Shown: positions 1-7,583 of the stretch, piece by piece | How the letters are laid out: the number at the start of each line of letters is the position of its first letter | Numbering within the stretch: position 1 is the stretch's first letter | NCBI RefSeq assembly: GCF_041435015.1 | Contig: NZ_CP107989.1 | Coordinates: 3,410,001 to 3,474,000, forward strand | Direction: 5' to 3' | From: Streptomyces canus | GTDB taxonomy: Bacteria; Actinomycetota; Actinomycetes; Streptomycetales; Streptomycetaceae | Length of the DNA stretch: 64,000 bases | The notes under the pieces: model-generated | Database searches by the model: none | What the model was told of the DNA's origin: nothing | Seen by the model: the letters and a program-made list of their open reading frames with translations, nothing else | Program-made: the position numbers and the translations under genes

Positions 1-378
1 CGGCACGTGTTCGTCGGCCTGGACAGTGTGGCCGCGCTCTCCGCCGTGCAGCCGGACCAGCGGATACTCGCGAGGCTGCCCGACATGGCTGCCAACTGCT
101 TCGCGGGCTCGGGGACCCGGTGGCGGCTGCGCATGTTCTCCCCCGCCTACGGCGTGGTGGAGGACGCGGCCACCGGCTCGGCCGCCGGATCGCTCCCGGT
201 ACACTTGGCACGGCACGGACTGATCCCGTTCGGGGAGTGGATCGAGATCCGCCAGGGGGTGGAGATGGGCCGTCCTTCGACGATGCGCGCTCGCGCGACG
301 GGGACGCCGGAACGGATCGATTCGGTGCAGGTGGCGGGGTCCGCCGTGGTCGTCGCCAGGGGAACGCTGTACGCGTAG
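1..378 (+). CDS. PhzF-family isomerase-like protein, 3' part
   Basis: This is the C-terminal part of a protein read from the first base of the window; the start lies upstream. The PhzF hallmark is visible around codon 58 as EDAATGSAAG, the loop that closes the active site in this fold, and it is followed by the usual short C-terminal beta strands. PhzF proteins are cytosolic isomerases or epimerase-like enzymes; the substrate of this member cannot be told from the fragment. The catalytic Glu near the N-terminus lies outside the window and cannot be checked. No phenazine genes are nearby, so a phenazine role is unlikely. Confidence 0.75.
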   Translation, partial: RHVFVGLDSVAALSAVQPDQRILARLPDMAANCFAGSGTRWRLRMFSPAYGVVEDAATGSAAGSLPVHLARHGLIPFGEWIEIRQGVEMGRPSTMRARATGTPERIDSVQVAGSAVVVARGTLYA

Positions 379-567
379 CCGCCGAGAACGTATGAGTGAC
401 CTATCCACAGAGGAAGGGCCGCCGCGCGTGTCCAGCACAGCATCGTCCCCCGGCCGTCCCGAGGAACGGCCGAAAATCCGACCGGTGATGAGCCGCGGCG
501 ACCGAGGTCCTCGGGCCGCCGGCGGAGCCCGACAACACGGCGTGCCGCGTGCCGAAGGACGGGTGGA

Positions 568-1929
568 ATGATGGCAGCCGAGGACGACGGGCTGTTCGCG
601 TTACCGACGTCGGACGACACCCCGCCCGCCGGGCCCGTACAGGTCGGCGCGCCGCTGGCGGTACGGATGCGCCCGCGCTCACTCGCCGAGGTCGTCGGCC
701 AGGCGCACCTGCTGCGCCCCGGCGCACCGCTGCGGCGATTGGCGGAGGGCGGGGAGGCGGCGTCCGTGCTGCTCTATGGTCCGCCCGGCACCGGGAAGAC
801 GACCCTCGCGCGGCTGCTCGCCGATGTCGCCACCCGGCACTTCGTCGCCCTCTCGGCCCTGTCCAGCGGGGTCAAGGAACTGCGCGACGTGATGACTGAC
901 GCGCGCCGTCGCCAGGACCGCCAGGACCGGCAGACAGTGCTGTTCATCGACGAGGTGCACCGCTTCTCCAAGACCCAGCAGGACGCGCTCCTCGGCGCAG
1001 TGGAGGACCGGCTCGTGCTGCTCGTCGCGGCCACCACCGAGAACCCGTCGTTCTCCGTGGTGTCCCCGCTGCTCTCACGCCTGCTGGTGCTGCAACTGCG
1101 GTCCCTGACCGAGAACGAGGTCCGCGAGCTGCTGCGCCGGGCCGTGAAGGACGAGCGTGGCCTCGGCGGTGCGGTCACCCTGTCCCCCGAGGCCGAGGAC
1201 GTCCTCGTACGCCTCGCGGCCGGCGACGCCCGGAGCGCGCTGACCGCTCTGGAGGCGAGCGCCGACGGGGTGAACCACACCGGAGGCACAGTGGTCGACG
1301 TGGCCGCGGTGGAGCGGGCCGTCGCCGAGACGTCCGTCCGCTACGACCGGCAGGGCGACCAGCACCATGACGTCGTCAGCGCGTTCATCAAGTCGATCCG
1401 CGGCTCGGACCCCGACGCCGCGCTGCACTACCTGGCCCGCATGCTCGTGGCCGGGGAGGACCCGCGATTCATCGCGCGGCGACTGCTGGTGCACGCCAGT
1501 GAGGATGTCGGGCTGGCCGACCCCACGGCACTACAGGCCGCCGTCGCGGCGGCGCAGACGGTCCAGCTCATCGGCATGCCCGAGGCCCGCCTCGCCCTGG
1601 CGCAGGCCACCGTGCATCTGGCCATGGCACCAAAGTCGAACACGGTGATCGTCGGGATCGACGAGGCCATGGCCGACGTCCGGGCGGGCGCCGTCGGCGA
1701 GATCCCCGCCCATCTGCGGTACGGCCGTTACGTGGGTGCCAGGGAACTGGGCAACGCAATCGGCTACCGATACCCCCATAGGACCTCCGAGGGAGTCCTG
1801 GAGCAGCAGTACCCACCGGACGACCTGGTGGGGACGGACTACTACCGCCCCACGCAGCACGGCGGGGAGCGCGTACTGCACGAGCGCCTCGCCAAGCTCC
1901 GCCGTGCCGTCCGCGGCGAGGTGAGGTAG
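568..1929 (+). CDS. rarA: RarA/MgsA-like replication-associated AAA+ ATPase
   Basis: Cytosolic clamp-loader-like ATPase of the RarA/MgsA/WRNIP1 family, which acts at stalled replication forks. The 453-residue protein has a Walker [10 protein letters not shown] at residues 71-79, a Walker [10 protein letters not shown] near 130, sensor 1 in AATTENPSF, and the C-terminal MgsA tetramerisation region with the GLADP and HLAMAPKSN signatures, so it is full length. Two adjacent ATG codons (568, 571) are possible starts, with a purine-rich GGACGGGTGG upstream. Codon 12 is TTA (601-603). In Streptomyces TTA needs the developmentally expressed bldA tRNA, so translation may be growth-phase dependent. 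Many Streptomyces also carry a second rarA; this may be the accessory copy (inference). Confidence 0.85.
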   Translation: MMAAEDDGLFALPTSDDTPPAGPVQVGAPLAVRMRPRSLAEVVGQAHLLRPGAPLRRLAEGGEAASVLLYGPPGTGKTTLARLLADVATRHFVALSALSSGVKELRDVMTDARRRQDRQDRQTVLFIDEVHRFSKTQQDALLGAVEDRLVLLVAATTENPSFSVVSPLLSRLLVLQLRSLTENEVRELLRRAVKDERGLGGAVTLSPEAEDVLVRLAAGDARSALTALEASADGVNHTGGTVVDVAAVERAVAETSVRYDRQGDQHHDVVSAFIKSIRGSDPDAALHYLARMLVAGEDPRFIARRLLVHASEDVGLADPTALQAAVAAAQTVQLIGMPEARLALAQATVHLAMAPKSNTVIVGIDEAMADVRAGAVGEIPAHLRYGRYVGARELGNAIGYRYPHRTSEGVLEQQYPPDDLVGTDYYRPTQHGGERVLHERLAKLRRAVRGEVR

Positions 1930-2168
1930 CACTGGGAGCGCGCGTGGCCGACGGCCTGCTCCCCGAGCGCCGACATCACCGGGGTGACGTCGGCGGCGCC
2001 GACATGTGTCGAGCAGCAGGCGGGCATCCACGTGTTGCAGTCGTCGCAGACAGGATCCGTGGTCGAAGCCCGTGGCGTGGACGTCGCCGCTACGAGGCTC
2101 GGAATTCAGCGCGTTCCCGCTGCTCGTGCCGGTTCACGGGCACGAGCAGCGGAGGAGACGGGGTCACC

Positions 2169-2564
2169 TCACGCGACAGCGGTGCCCTCGAGCTCGACCA
2201 TCTGGCCGGGGATCGCCAGGCGCGTCACACCGAGCATGGTGGTGGTCGGCGCGACCCTGGCGGCGCCCAGCCGGCCCGCCAGCACACCGTAGTGCTGGAA
2301 GAGCAGGTCGACGTCAGTGGTGAAGACGTTGAGCCGGACGAGGTTCGAGAGGGACATGCCGGCCTCGGCGAGCACCGCCTCGATGTTGTCGATGCTCAGC
2401 GCCAGCTGCGCCGCCATGTCACCGTCGTGCTCAGGTTTGCCTTCCTTGCTCATCGCGGTCTGCCCCGAGATGTACAGGGTCCGCGAGTGCCCGGAGACGA
2501 CCTCACCCTGGTTGAAGCCCATCTCGACCGACCACGTCACCGGGTTGACCGCGTTACGTTCCAT
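2169..2564 (-). CDS. RidA/YjgF-family protein without the canonical Arg
   Basis: Small cytosolic protein of 131 residues with the chorismate-mutase-like Rid fold: an N-terminal strand pair with YISGQTA, the Asp-rich helix region and the C-terminal strand with VELEG. In deaminating RidA an Arg sits in a PARS-type motif; here the aligned stretch reads APTTTM, so the reactive-enamine deaminase activity may be absent. The gene is divergent from the WYL regulator at 2704 and shares a 139-bp intergenic region containing a palindrome, so it is a plausible target of that regulator. The ATG at 2564 is the only good start. Confidence 0.85.
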   Translation of the reverse strand: MERNAVNPVTWSVEMGFNQGEVVSGHSRTLYISGQTAMSKEGKPEHDGDMAAQLALSIDNIEAVLAEAGMSLSNLVRLNVFTTDVDLLFQHYGVLAGRLGAARVAPTTTMLGVTRLAIPGQMVELEGTAVA

Positions 2565-2660
2565 TGCCGACTCGCTCCATCCATTCGGTTCACTGAATTA
2601 CGTACGTTCAACGACTCGGCATACGCCGGGCTTTGTCGCCTCGCGAAGGAGCCTCCCAGC

Positions 2661-2687
2661 AATACATGACATCCTCAGTCATGTATT
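2661..2687. promoter_or_regulatory. Perfect 10-bp inverted repeat, probable operator of the WYL regulator
   Basis: AATACATGAC, a 7-base spacer, then GTCATGTATT: a perfect palindrome between ridA-like (divergent) and the WYL gene, ending 16 bases before the WYL ATG. A TAGAGT box at 2692-2697 lies only six bases before the ATG and there is no Shine-Dalgarno, which suggests a leaderless WYL transcript with the operator over the -35 region. The repeat is seen directly; its binding protein is inferred. Confidence 0.6.
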
Positions 2688-2703
2688 TGGTTAGAGTTTT
2701 CGC

Positions 2704-3678
2704 ATGCGCGCCGACCGGTTGGTTTCCTTGGTGCTCCTGCTGCGTCAGCGCGGTCGGATGACCGCGGAGACACTGGCTCGTGAGTTGGAGGTATCCACCC
2801 GCACTGTGCTGCGCGACATAGAGTCGCTGTCTGCGGCCGGCGTCCCGGTCTATGCCGAGCGCGGCCGACACGGCGGGTTCGCACTGTTACCCGACTTCCA
2901 GACTGCGCTCACGGGACTGAATCACGACGAGGCGCTCGCCCTGCTCGTGGCAGGATCACGGCGCGGCGCACAGCTGTTCGGCCTCGGTTCGGCGCTCGCC
3001 TCGGCCATGCTCAAGGTGGTCGATGCGTTGCCCGAGGGCCTTCGGGACACGGCGGCCGATGCCGCGCGGCGATTACTCATCGACCCGGAGACCGACCTCC
3101 TCTCGCGCCGTGTGGACACCGAGGAGATGTCCGACGCCATCGTGGCCGAGGTCCGGCGCGCGGTGTTCGCCGGACACAGGTTGCGCATCCACTATGCGGC
3201 GGTGGACCAGGCCCCGAAGTGGCGCACGGTGGACCCGATCGGCCTGGTCACCGTACGCGAACAGGGTTACCTGCTTGCCAAAAGATCCGGCGAGGACCGC
3301 ACCTACCGCCTGTCCCGGGTGCTGGCCGCCGAGGAACTCGACGAACCCGCGCAACGACCGGACACTGTCGACCTGGACCGAGCCTGGCAGGAACGCAACG
3401 CGCAGTTCCGGACCGGCGGTGACACGGTCGCCGTACTGGTACGGGTGCACCCGGTACGACGGGAGCACCTGGTCGGCACCGTCCTGGCCGTCTGCGCCGA
3501 GGAAGCCGACGTGGACGGCTGGTTGCGGCTGAACGTGATCTTCCAGGATTCTCGACATGCCGAATGGGCCCTGTGGCAGCACGCCACCGACGCGGAAGTC
3601 CTTGCCCCGCAGTGGCTGCGCACCTCCCTTCGCAACCGCGCCGCCGCGATCGCTGCCCGCTATGGTCCGCCCTCCTGA
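2704..3678 (+). CDS. HTH-WYL transcriptional regulator (YafY type)
   Basis: 324-residue DNA-binding protein. Residues 1-60 are a winged HTH (HTH_11) with LARELEVSTRTVLRDIESL. The middle holds the WYL domain with GYLLAKRSGEDRTYRLSRV, a ligand- or nucleic-acid-sensing SH3-like module, followed by the WCX region to the C-terminus. It is divergent from the ridA-like gene, with a palindromic site between them, so autoregulation and control of the neighbour are likely. The coding sequence has two TTA codons (codons 62 and 124), unusual for this genome and pointing to bldA dependence or recent acquisition. No Shine-Dalgarno is visible before the ATG. Confidence 0.85.
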   Translation: MRADRLVSLVLLLRQRGRMTAETLARELEVSTRTVLRDIESLSAAGVPVYAERGRHGGFALLPDFQTALTGLNHDEALALLVAGSRRGAQLFGLGSALASAMLKVVDALPEGLRDTAADAARRLLIDPETDLLSRRVDTEEMSDAIVAEVRRAVFAGHRLRIHYAAVDQAPKWRTVDPIGLVTVREQGYLLAKRSGEDRTYRLSRVLAAEELDEPAQRPDTVDLDRAWQERNAQFRTGGDTVAVLVRVHPVRREHLVGTVLAVCAEEADVDGWLRLNVIFQDSRHAEWALWQHATDAEVLAPQWLRTSLRNRAAAIAARYGPPS

Positions 3679-4087
3679 GTGGCCTGGTGCCCCGTTCCGC
3701 TCCGCGAGCAGTCGTCACACCACCATGACCTCCACGTGCCCCACGACGCTGATGCTGTTGGCGTCGCCGACGAGGAGGCCCTGGCGGAGGGGTGCGAGCG
3801 GCCGGCGGAGGCTTGGGCGGAGGCGGGCGGGTCCCGGGGGCAGGTGCAGGGGGGGTCAAGCGGCTGCGGGCGTAGGGGCAGGGGTGTGACACATCACCGT
3901 ATCCACGCCATGGCAGACGGATACGGCGTGTCCGGTGCAATCTCCTCCGCCGGCACCACGGACGGGGAGGTCGGCGTAGGCGGCCGCGCCGCTGGAACCG
4001 CTGCCCTCCCGCAGCCGAGGTTCCTCCGCCACCATGTGGGGCATCATCAACTGCGGTCCCCCCACTCACACTTCAGGGAGCCCCCAC
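3679..4087. other. 409-bp intergenic stretch between the WYL gene and the muramidase
   Basis: I find no convincing gene here on either strand; the open frames lack family motifs and good ribosome sites. It holds a G-rich segment (about 3780-3860) and one 8-bp inverted repeat (CCGTATCC at 3897-3904 with GGATACGG at 3919-3926), either a small operator or a hairpin. The end carries the AGGGAG ribosome site of the next gene at 4075-4080. Confidence 0.5.
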
Positions 4088-4645
4088 ATGCTCCGCGGCA
4101 TCGATGTCAGCGCCTACCAGTCGTCCACCTACAGCACGGAAGGCCTCTCCTTCGTCTTCATCAAGGCGACAGAGGGCCGCTCCTACACCAACCCGAAGCT
4201 CTCCGCCCAGACCAAGCACGCCCGCGACGCCGGACTGGTCGTCGGCTTCTACCACTTCCTCTGGCCGGGCAATCTCACCGCCCAGGCCGAGTACTTCGTC
4301 AAACACGCCCCCGAGAAGGGGGGCGACATCCTCGCGGTCGACTGGGAGGCGACGGGCGAGGGCACCCACGCGAGCAACGCGGAGAAGGACAGCTTCATCC
4401 GCAAGGTGAAGCAACTCCGCCCGAACAACCGGGTCCTGCTGTACTGCAACCGGCACTACTGGTTGGACGTGGACAACACGTCGTACGCCGGCGACGGCCT
4501 CTGGATCGCCGACTACGTCACGGCCGGCAATCCTCGCATCAAGGCCAAGTGGCGCTTCCACCAGTACACCGACGACCCCGTGGACAAGAACGTCGCCGAC
4601 TTCGCGAGCAAGGCGGCGCTGCGCGAGTGGGCCACCGACGCCTGA
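4088..4645 (+). CDS. GH25 lysozyme (muramidase)
   Basis: 185-residue glycoside hydrolase family 25 catalytic domain, which cleaves the MurNAc-GlcNAc bond of peptidoglycan. The family start GIDVSAYQ and the catalytic strand with AVDWEA are both present, as is the C-terminal WRFHQYTD strand, so the barrel is complete. An upstream in-frame start exists at 4034, but AGGGAG seven bases before ATG 4088 and the family N-terminus decide for 4088. No signal peptide, membrane segment or wall-binding repeat is visible, so it is endolysin-like in make-up. No holin or phage structural genes are nearby. Its export route is unknown. Confidence 0.85.
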   Translation: MLRGIDVSAYQSSTYSTEGLSFVFIKATEGRSYTNPKLSAQTKHARDAGLVVGFYHFLWPGNLTAQAEYFVKHAPEKGGDILAVDWEATGEGTHASNAEKDSFIRKVKQLRPNNRVLLYCNRHYWLDVDNTSYAGDGLWIADYVTAGNPRIKAKWRFHQYTDDPVDKNVADFASKAALREWATDA

Positions 4646-4756
4646 CCGGCGCTCCCGGTGGGTGTCGTCGCGGTGGGCGGTGTGGTGCGTCCCGGGACAC
4701 GATCGGGACCGAGCCGCCGACCGGACCGCACCGGCCGTTCGACATCGTGTGATCGC

Positions 4757-4784
4757 CCGGGAGCCGGTACGGCGCCGGTGCCTC
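4757..4784. terminator. Imperfect hairpin between convergent gene ends
   Basis: A GGGAG...CTCCC pair encloses CCGG-rich arms between the muramidase (+) and the truncated FCD gene (-). Just upstream, 7-bp arms ACACGAT and ATCGTGT flank about 40 bases. There is no clear T-run, so terminator function is tentative. Confidence 0.3.
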
Positions 4785-4792
4785 CCCGCCGC

Positions 4793-5251
4793 TCAGGCCG
4801 CGAACGGATCCTCCAGCTCCGCCCGCAGAATCTCCGCCGCCCGCTCCGCGTCGCCGTCCGCCACCGCCCGGACCAGTGCCGCGTGGGCCTCGTCCGCGGT
4901 GTTGGGGTCGTCGTCGCGCAGGGCGGTCAGGGCCAGCAACTCGATCAGGCCCTCGCGCAGGACGGGAGTGAACTCCCTGAACAGGTCGGCGAGTACGGGG
5001 TTGTGCGCGGCCGCAACCACCGCCGCATGGAAGGTGATGTCCGCGTCGACGAAAGCCGCGTCGGAGGATGCGGAGGCGGCCCGCCGGCCCTCCAGCGCGC
5101 GTTCCATCGCCGTCACGTCCTCGGGGGTACGGCGGCGCGCGGCGAGGCGGGCCGCGTGGACCTCCACCGCCATGCGGACCTCGTAGACGTCCGTGACCGC
5201 GGCCCGGCGCAGCCGCGTGGGCCAGTCCTCCACCGCCTGCGTCGCGGTGAC
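4793..5251 (-). pseudogene. 5'-truncated GntR-family regulator (FCD domain only)
   Basis: About 150 codons encode a good FCD ligand-binding domain: VYEVRMAVEVHAARLAARR, then the AFVDADITFHAAVVAAAHN metal-binding helix and the C-terminal helix ending at 4793. The N-terminal winged HTH that every GntR regulator needs is missing. Upstream of about 5245 the frame enters unrelated sequence that belongs to a leuA fragment on the other strand. An ATG at 5311 keeps the frame open, but the first 25 residues are not FCD-like. A protein without a DNA-binding domain is unlikely to work as a repressor, so I call it a remnant. The junction is described in the findings. Confidence 0.7.
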
Positions 5252-5636
5252 CACCGACACGAGCGGCCGGGAGATGACGCCGAAGGAGCTGTACGAGCTG
5301 TTCCGGGCCACCTACCTGGCGGAGGGTGACGTACGGCTGCACGCCTGGTCGGCGTACGAGGAGGCGCCCGGCGTGCACCGCTTCGTGTGCACGCTGGAGG
5401 CCGGTGACCGCACCCGCGACTACGAGGGCACGGGCGGCAGTCGGGTCTCCGCGTTCGTGGACGCGCTCGCCGGAGCGGGTCATGGCGTCGATGTCGTCGA
5501 CTTCGCCGAGCAGGAGGACGGCACGGCCGTGTACGCCGAGTGCCGGGTGGACGGCCGTACGGCGTGGGGTGCGGGCGTGGGCTCCTCGGCCGCCGTCCAG
5601 GCGGTGCTCTCCGCGCTGAACCGGGCGATGCGGTGA
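5250..5636 (+). pseudogene. 5'-truncated leuA: regulatory domain of 2-isopropylmalate synthase
   Basis: The frame from about 5250 encodes the C-terminal LeuA allosteric (leucine-binding) dimer domain: DTSGREMTPKELYELF, a GTGGSRVSAFVDAL strand-helix and a final GVGSSAAVQAVLSALNRA helix. The entire TIM-barrel catalytic domain is absent. An in-frame ATG at 5193 reads only through FCD antisense sequence. Its TGA overlaps the GTG of the following ABC ATPase (GTGA), so the ATPase may once have been coupled to a full gene here. A stand-alone regulatory-domain protein cannot be excluded, but truncation is simpler. Confidence 0.7.
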
Positions 5637-6460
5637 CGGAGGTCCTGCGCGCCGAGGACGTGCATGTCGTCCGGGACGGGAAGCCGATCCTCCAGGAGGT
5701 CTCCCTGACGGTCCGGGCGGGCGAGCACTGGGCACTCCTGGGCGCCAACGGCGCGGGCAAGTCCACCCTGCTCAGCTTGTGCGGCGCCCTGGTCCACCCG
5801 ACCCGCGGCACGGTCGAGGTGCTGGGCCGTCGGCTCGGCCGGGTCGACCTGCGGGAGCTGCGCGCCCACGTCGGTCACGTCGACCCGCGTCATCCGCTCA
5901 CCGCGCCCCTGCGGGTCCGGGACGTCGTCCTGACCGGGCTGACCAACTCCGTTGCCCCGCTCCCCCGTTGGCGGCCGACGCAGGGACAGAGGGACAGGGC
6001 CGCCCGGCTCATCGGCACCCTCGGCCTCGCCGACCTCGGCGACGCCCGCTGGCCGACGCTCTCGCAGGGTCAGCGCGGCCGTACCCTCATCGCCCGCGCG
6101 CATGGGGGTACCGCCCGGCTCGAGCGAAGCCGAGAGCTGGGGGAGCCCGAACCGCGGCTGCTCCTCCTCGACGAACCGGCGACCGGCCTCGATCTCCCGG
6201 GCCGCGAGCGGCTGATCGAGGCCCTGGGCGCCCTGTGCCGGGAGCATCCGGCACTGGCGACGGTCCTGGTCACCCACCATCCGGAGGAGCTCCCGGCCGG
6301 CACCACCCACGCGATGCTGCTGCGCGAGGGCCGGGTCCTCGCGCAGGGTCCGGCATCGGACGTCCTGACCGGTGACCAGGTCGGCAAGTGCTTCGACCTG
6401 CCGCTGGTCCTGGAGCGCCACGACGGCCGCTGGACGGTACGGATCCGGGGTGGGGCATGA
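5633..6460 (+). CDS. ABC transporter ATP-binding protein with an in-frame repeat insertion
   Basis: 275-residue stand-alone ABC ATPase. Walker A is GANGAGKST (near residue 44), the signature is LSQGQR, Walker B is LLLLDEP and the switch His is in VTHHPEE. The start is GTG 5633, which overlaps the preceding stop as GTGA; the longer frame from 5540 lacks family similarity. Between signature and Walker B, where the helix normally reads on directly, there are about 15 extra residues (HGGTARLERSRELGE) encoded by a palindromic repeat. This helix packs on the nucleotide-binding core, so activity may be impaired. No permease gene is adjacent, so the substrate is unknown. Confidence 0.8.
   Translation: MTEVLRAEDVHVVRDGKPILQEVSLTVRAGEHWALLGANGAGKSTLLSLCGALVHPTRGTVEVLGRRLGRVDLRELRAHVGHVDPRHPLTAPLRVRDVVLTGLTNSVAPLPRWRPTQGQRDRAARLIGTLGLADLGDARWPTLSQGQRGRTLIARAHGGTARLERSRELGEPEPRLLLLDEPATGLDLPGRERLIEALGALCREHPALATVLVTHHPEELPAGTTHAMLLREGRVLAQGPASDVLTGDQVGKCFDLPLVLERHDGRWTVRIRGGA
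6101..6145. repeat. Short imperfect palindromic repeat inserted in a coding sequence
   Basis: The core GGCTCGAGCGAAGCCGAGAG, flanked by GGGGGTACC and CTGGGGGA, resembles a small palindromic motif I associate with intergenic regions of Streptomyces. Its length is a multiple of three and it keeps the ABC ATPase frame open. I noticed no second copy in the window. Confidence 0.6.
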
Positions 6461-6510
6461 CGAAGGGGGCGCTCACCGAAGCTCGCGGAGCGCCCCCCTC
6501 ACGGTCGGCT

Positions 6511-6729
6511 CTACTTGTTCAGGAAGGCCCAGAACTCGTCGAACGACAGGAGCTTGTCGCCGTTCAGGTCGCGGCTCTTGATGATCGCCTCGGCGACCGA
6601 CTCGGTCACGTTCCAGTCGCCGCCCTGGGCCAGGGCGGACTTGAACTCGGCGGCGGTGATGGTGCCGTCCCCGTCCGCATCGATCCGCTCGAACTGCTTG
6701 CGTGCTTCCTCGATGTCGATGTGCGCCAC
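6511..6729 (-). CDS. Small EF-hand calcium-binding protein (calmodulin-like)
   Basis: 72-residue acidic protein with two EF-hand loops: DADGDGTITAAE at residues 17-28 and DLNGDKLLSFDE at 54-65, both with Asp or Glu at the coordinating positions 1, 3, 5 and 12. Such calbindin-like proteins in Streptomyces buffer or sense cytosolic calcium and have been linked to development (family knowledge). The start is GTG 6729 with AAAAGGGG about eight bases upstream; the longer frame to 6819 has no support. It is transcribed alone, divergent from the GNAT gene. Confidence 0.85.
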   Translation of the reverse strand: MAHIDIEEARKQFERIDADGDGTITAAEFKSALAQGGDWNVTESVAEAIIKSRDLNGDKLLSFDEFWAFLNK

Positions 6730-6902
6730 CGGTCCGCCCCTTTTCTTGCCTCTGTCGTGTCCTGCCGGCTTACTGCCGCAGGTCAGATTAGCGGCCCGCC
6801 CCGACCTCCGGTGCGGCACCCACCCGGGGAAACCCCAGTGCCGTCCTCGATCATGTCTGCGAGTGTGGGCCTTCCACTGGGTGGCGACCGAGGAGCGGTG
6901 TG

Positions 6903-7583
6903 ATGGAGACCTTGCGGGAGATTCTCGAGGCGGCGGCCCGCGGTGTCTTCCCGCCCGCGGACGGCGGCACGACGGTCGTACCGCAGGAGTGCCACCGGGA
7001 CGCGGGCGTGCTGTCCTTCACGGCACACTCGGTCGTCTTCACCGACGAGGACCCCGAGTGGGTCCACGCCACCCTGCGCGGGCTGGACTGCGACGCGCTG
7101 GCCGCGACACTGAACCCGCGGTTCCTGACCGCGCTCCTGGACCGGACCGGGCGCAGGTCCGAGACCATCGACGCGATGCTGGTCGCTGACCCGCTGCCGG
7201 GCGGACCGCCGCTCGCGCTGCAGGAGATCGAGGACGCGAACCATCCCCGGATCGCCTACGCCCGCAGGCGGCGCGACGACATCCGTGCCTGGACGGCGCA
7301 GGGCGGGGTGCTGGTGACGGGACGCGGGGTCGGCGGCCGCCTGGAGGTCTCGGTGGAGGTGGACGAGGACGTACGGCACCGGGGGCTGGGGCGTGCGCTG
7401 GTGAGCGCGGCCAGGCATCTCGTCACGGAACCGCTGTGGGCCCAGGTCTCACCGGGGAACGCCCGCAGCATGCGGGCGTTCCAGGCGGCCGGTTACCGTC
7501 CGGTGGGCGCGGAGGCGGTGCTGCTCGCCACGACCCCGCGGGTCCTCGGCGGCTCAGCGGAAGATGCCGGTGTGACCGAGTGA
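6903..7583 (+). CDS. GNAT-family N-acetyltransferase-like protein
   Basis: 226-residue cytosolic protein. The C-terminal half (about residues 125-215) is a GNAT fold: strand LEVSVEVDEDVRHRGLGRAL contains the acetyl-CoA pyrophosphate loop (R-x-x-G-L-G), followed by the SPGNARSMRAFQAAGYRPVG helix and strand. The N-terminal half has no recognised domain. ATG 6903 lies seven bases after AGGAG and is preferred over GTG 6900. The 3' end overlaps the end of the convergent YncE-like gene by 30 bases. The acceptor is unknown. Confidence 0.75.
   Translation: METLREILEAAARGVFPPADGGTTVVPQECHRDAGVLSFTAHSVVFTDEDPEWVHATLRGLDCDALAATLNPRFLTALLDRTGRRSETIDAMLVADPLPGGPPLALQEIEDANHPRIAYARRRRDDIRAWTAQGGVLVTGRGVGGRLEVSVEVDEDVRHRGLGRALVSAARHLVTEPLWAQVSPGNARSMRAFQAAGYRPVGAEAVLLATTPRVLGGSAEDAGVTE

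Noticed and set aside
1930..2168. Small genes in the gap between rarA and the RidA-like gene
   Set aside because: Open frames on both strands lack ribosome sites and recognisable motifs; I see nothing supportable there.
4088..4645. Prophage remnant around the GH25 muramidase
   Set aside because: No holin, tail, integrase or attachment-site genes are nearby; a lone GH25 gene is common in Streptomyces.
4539..5735. 398-codon minus-strand frame across the truncated gene junction
   Set aside because: The sequence is Arg/Gly/Pro-rich and without motifs, typical of an out-of-frame shadow.
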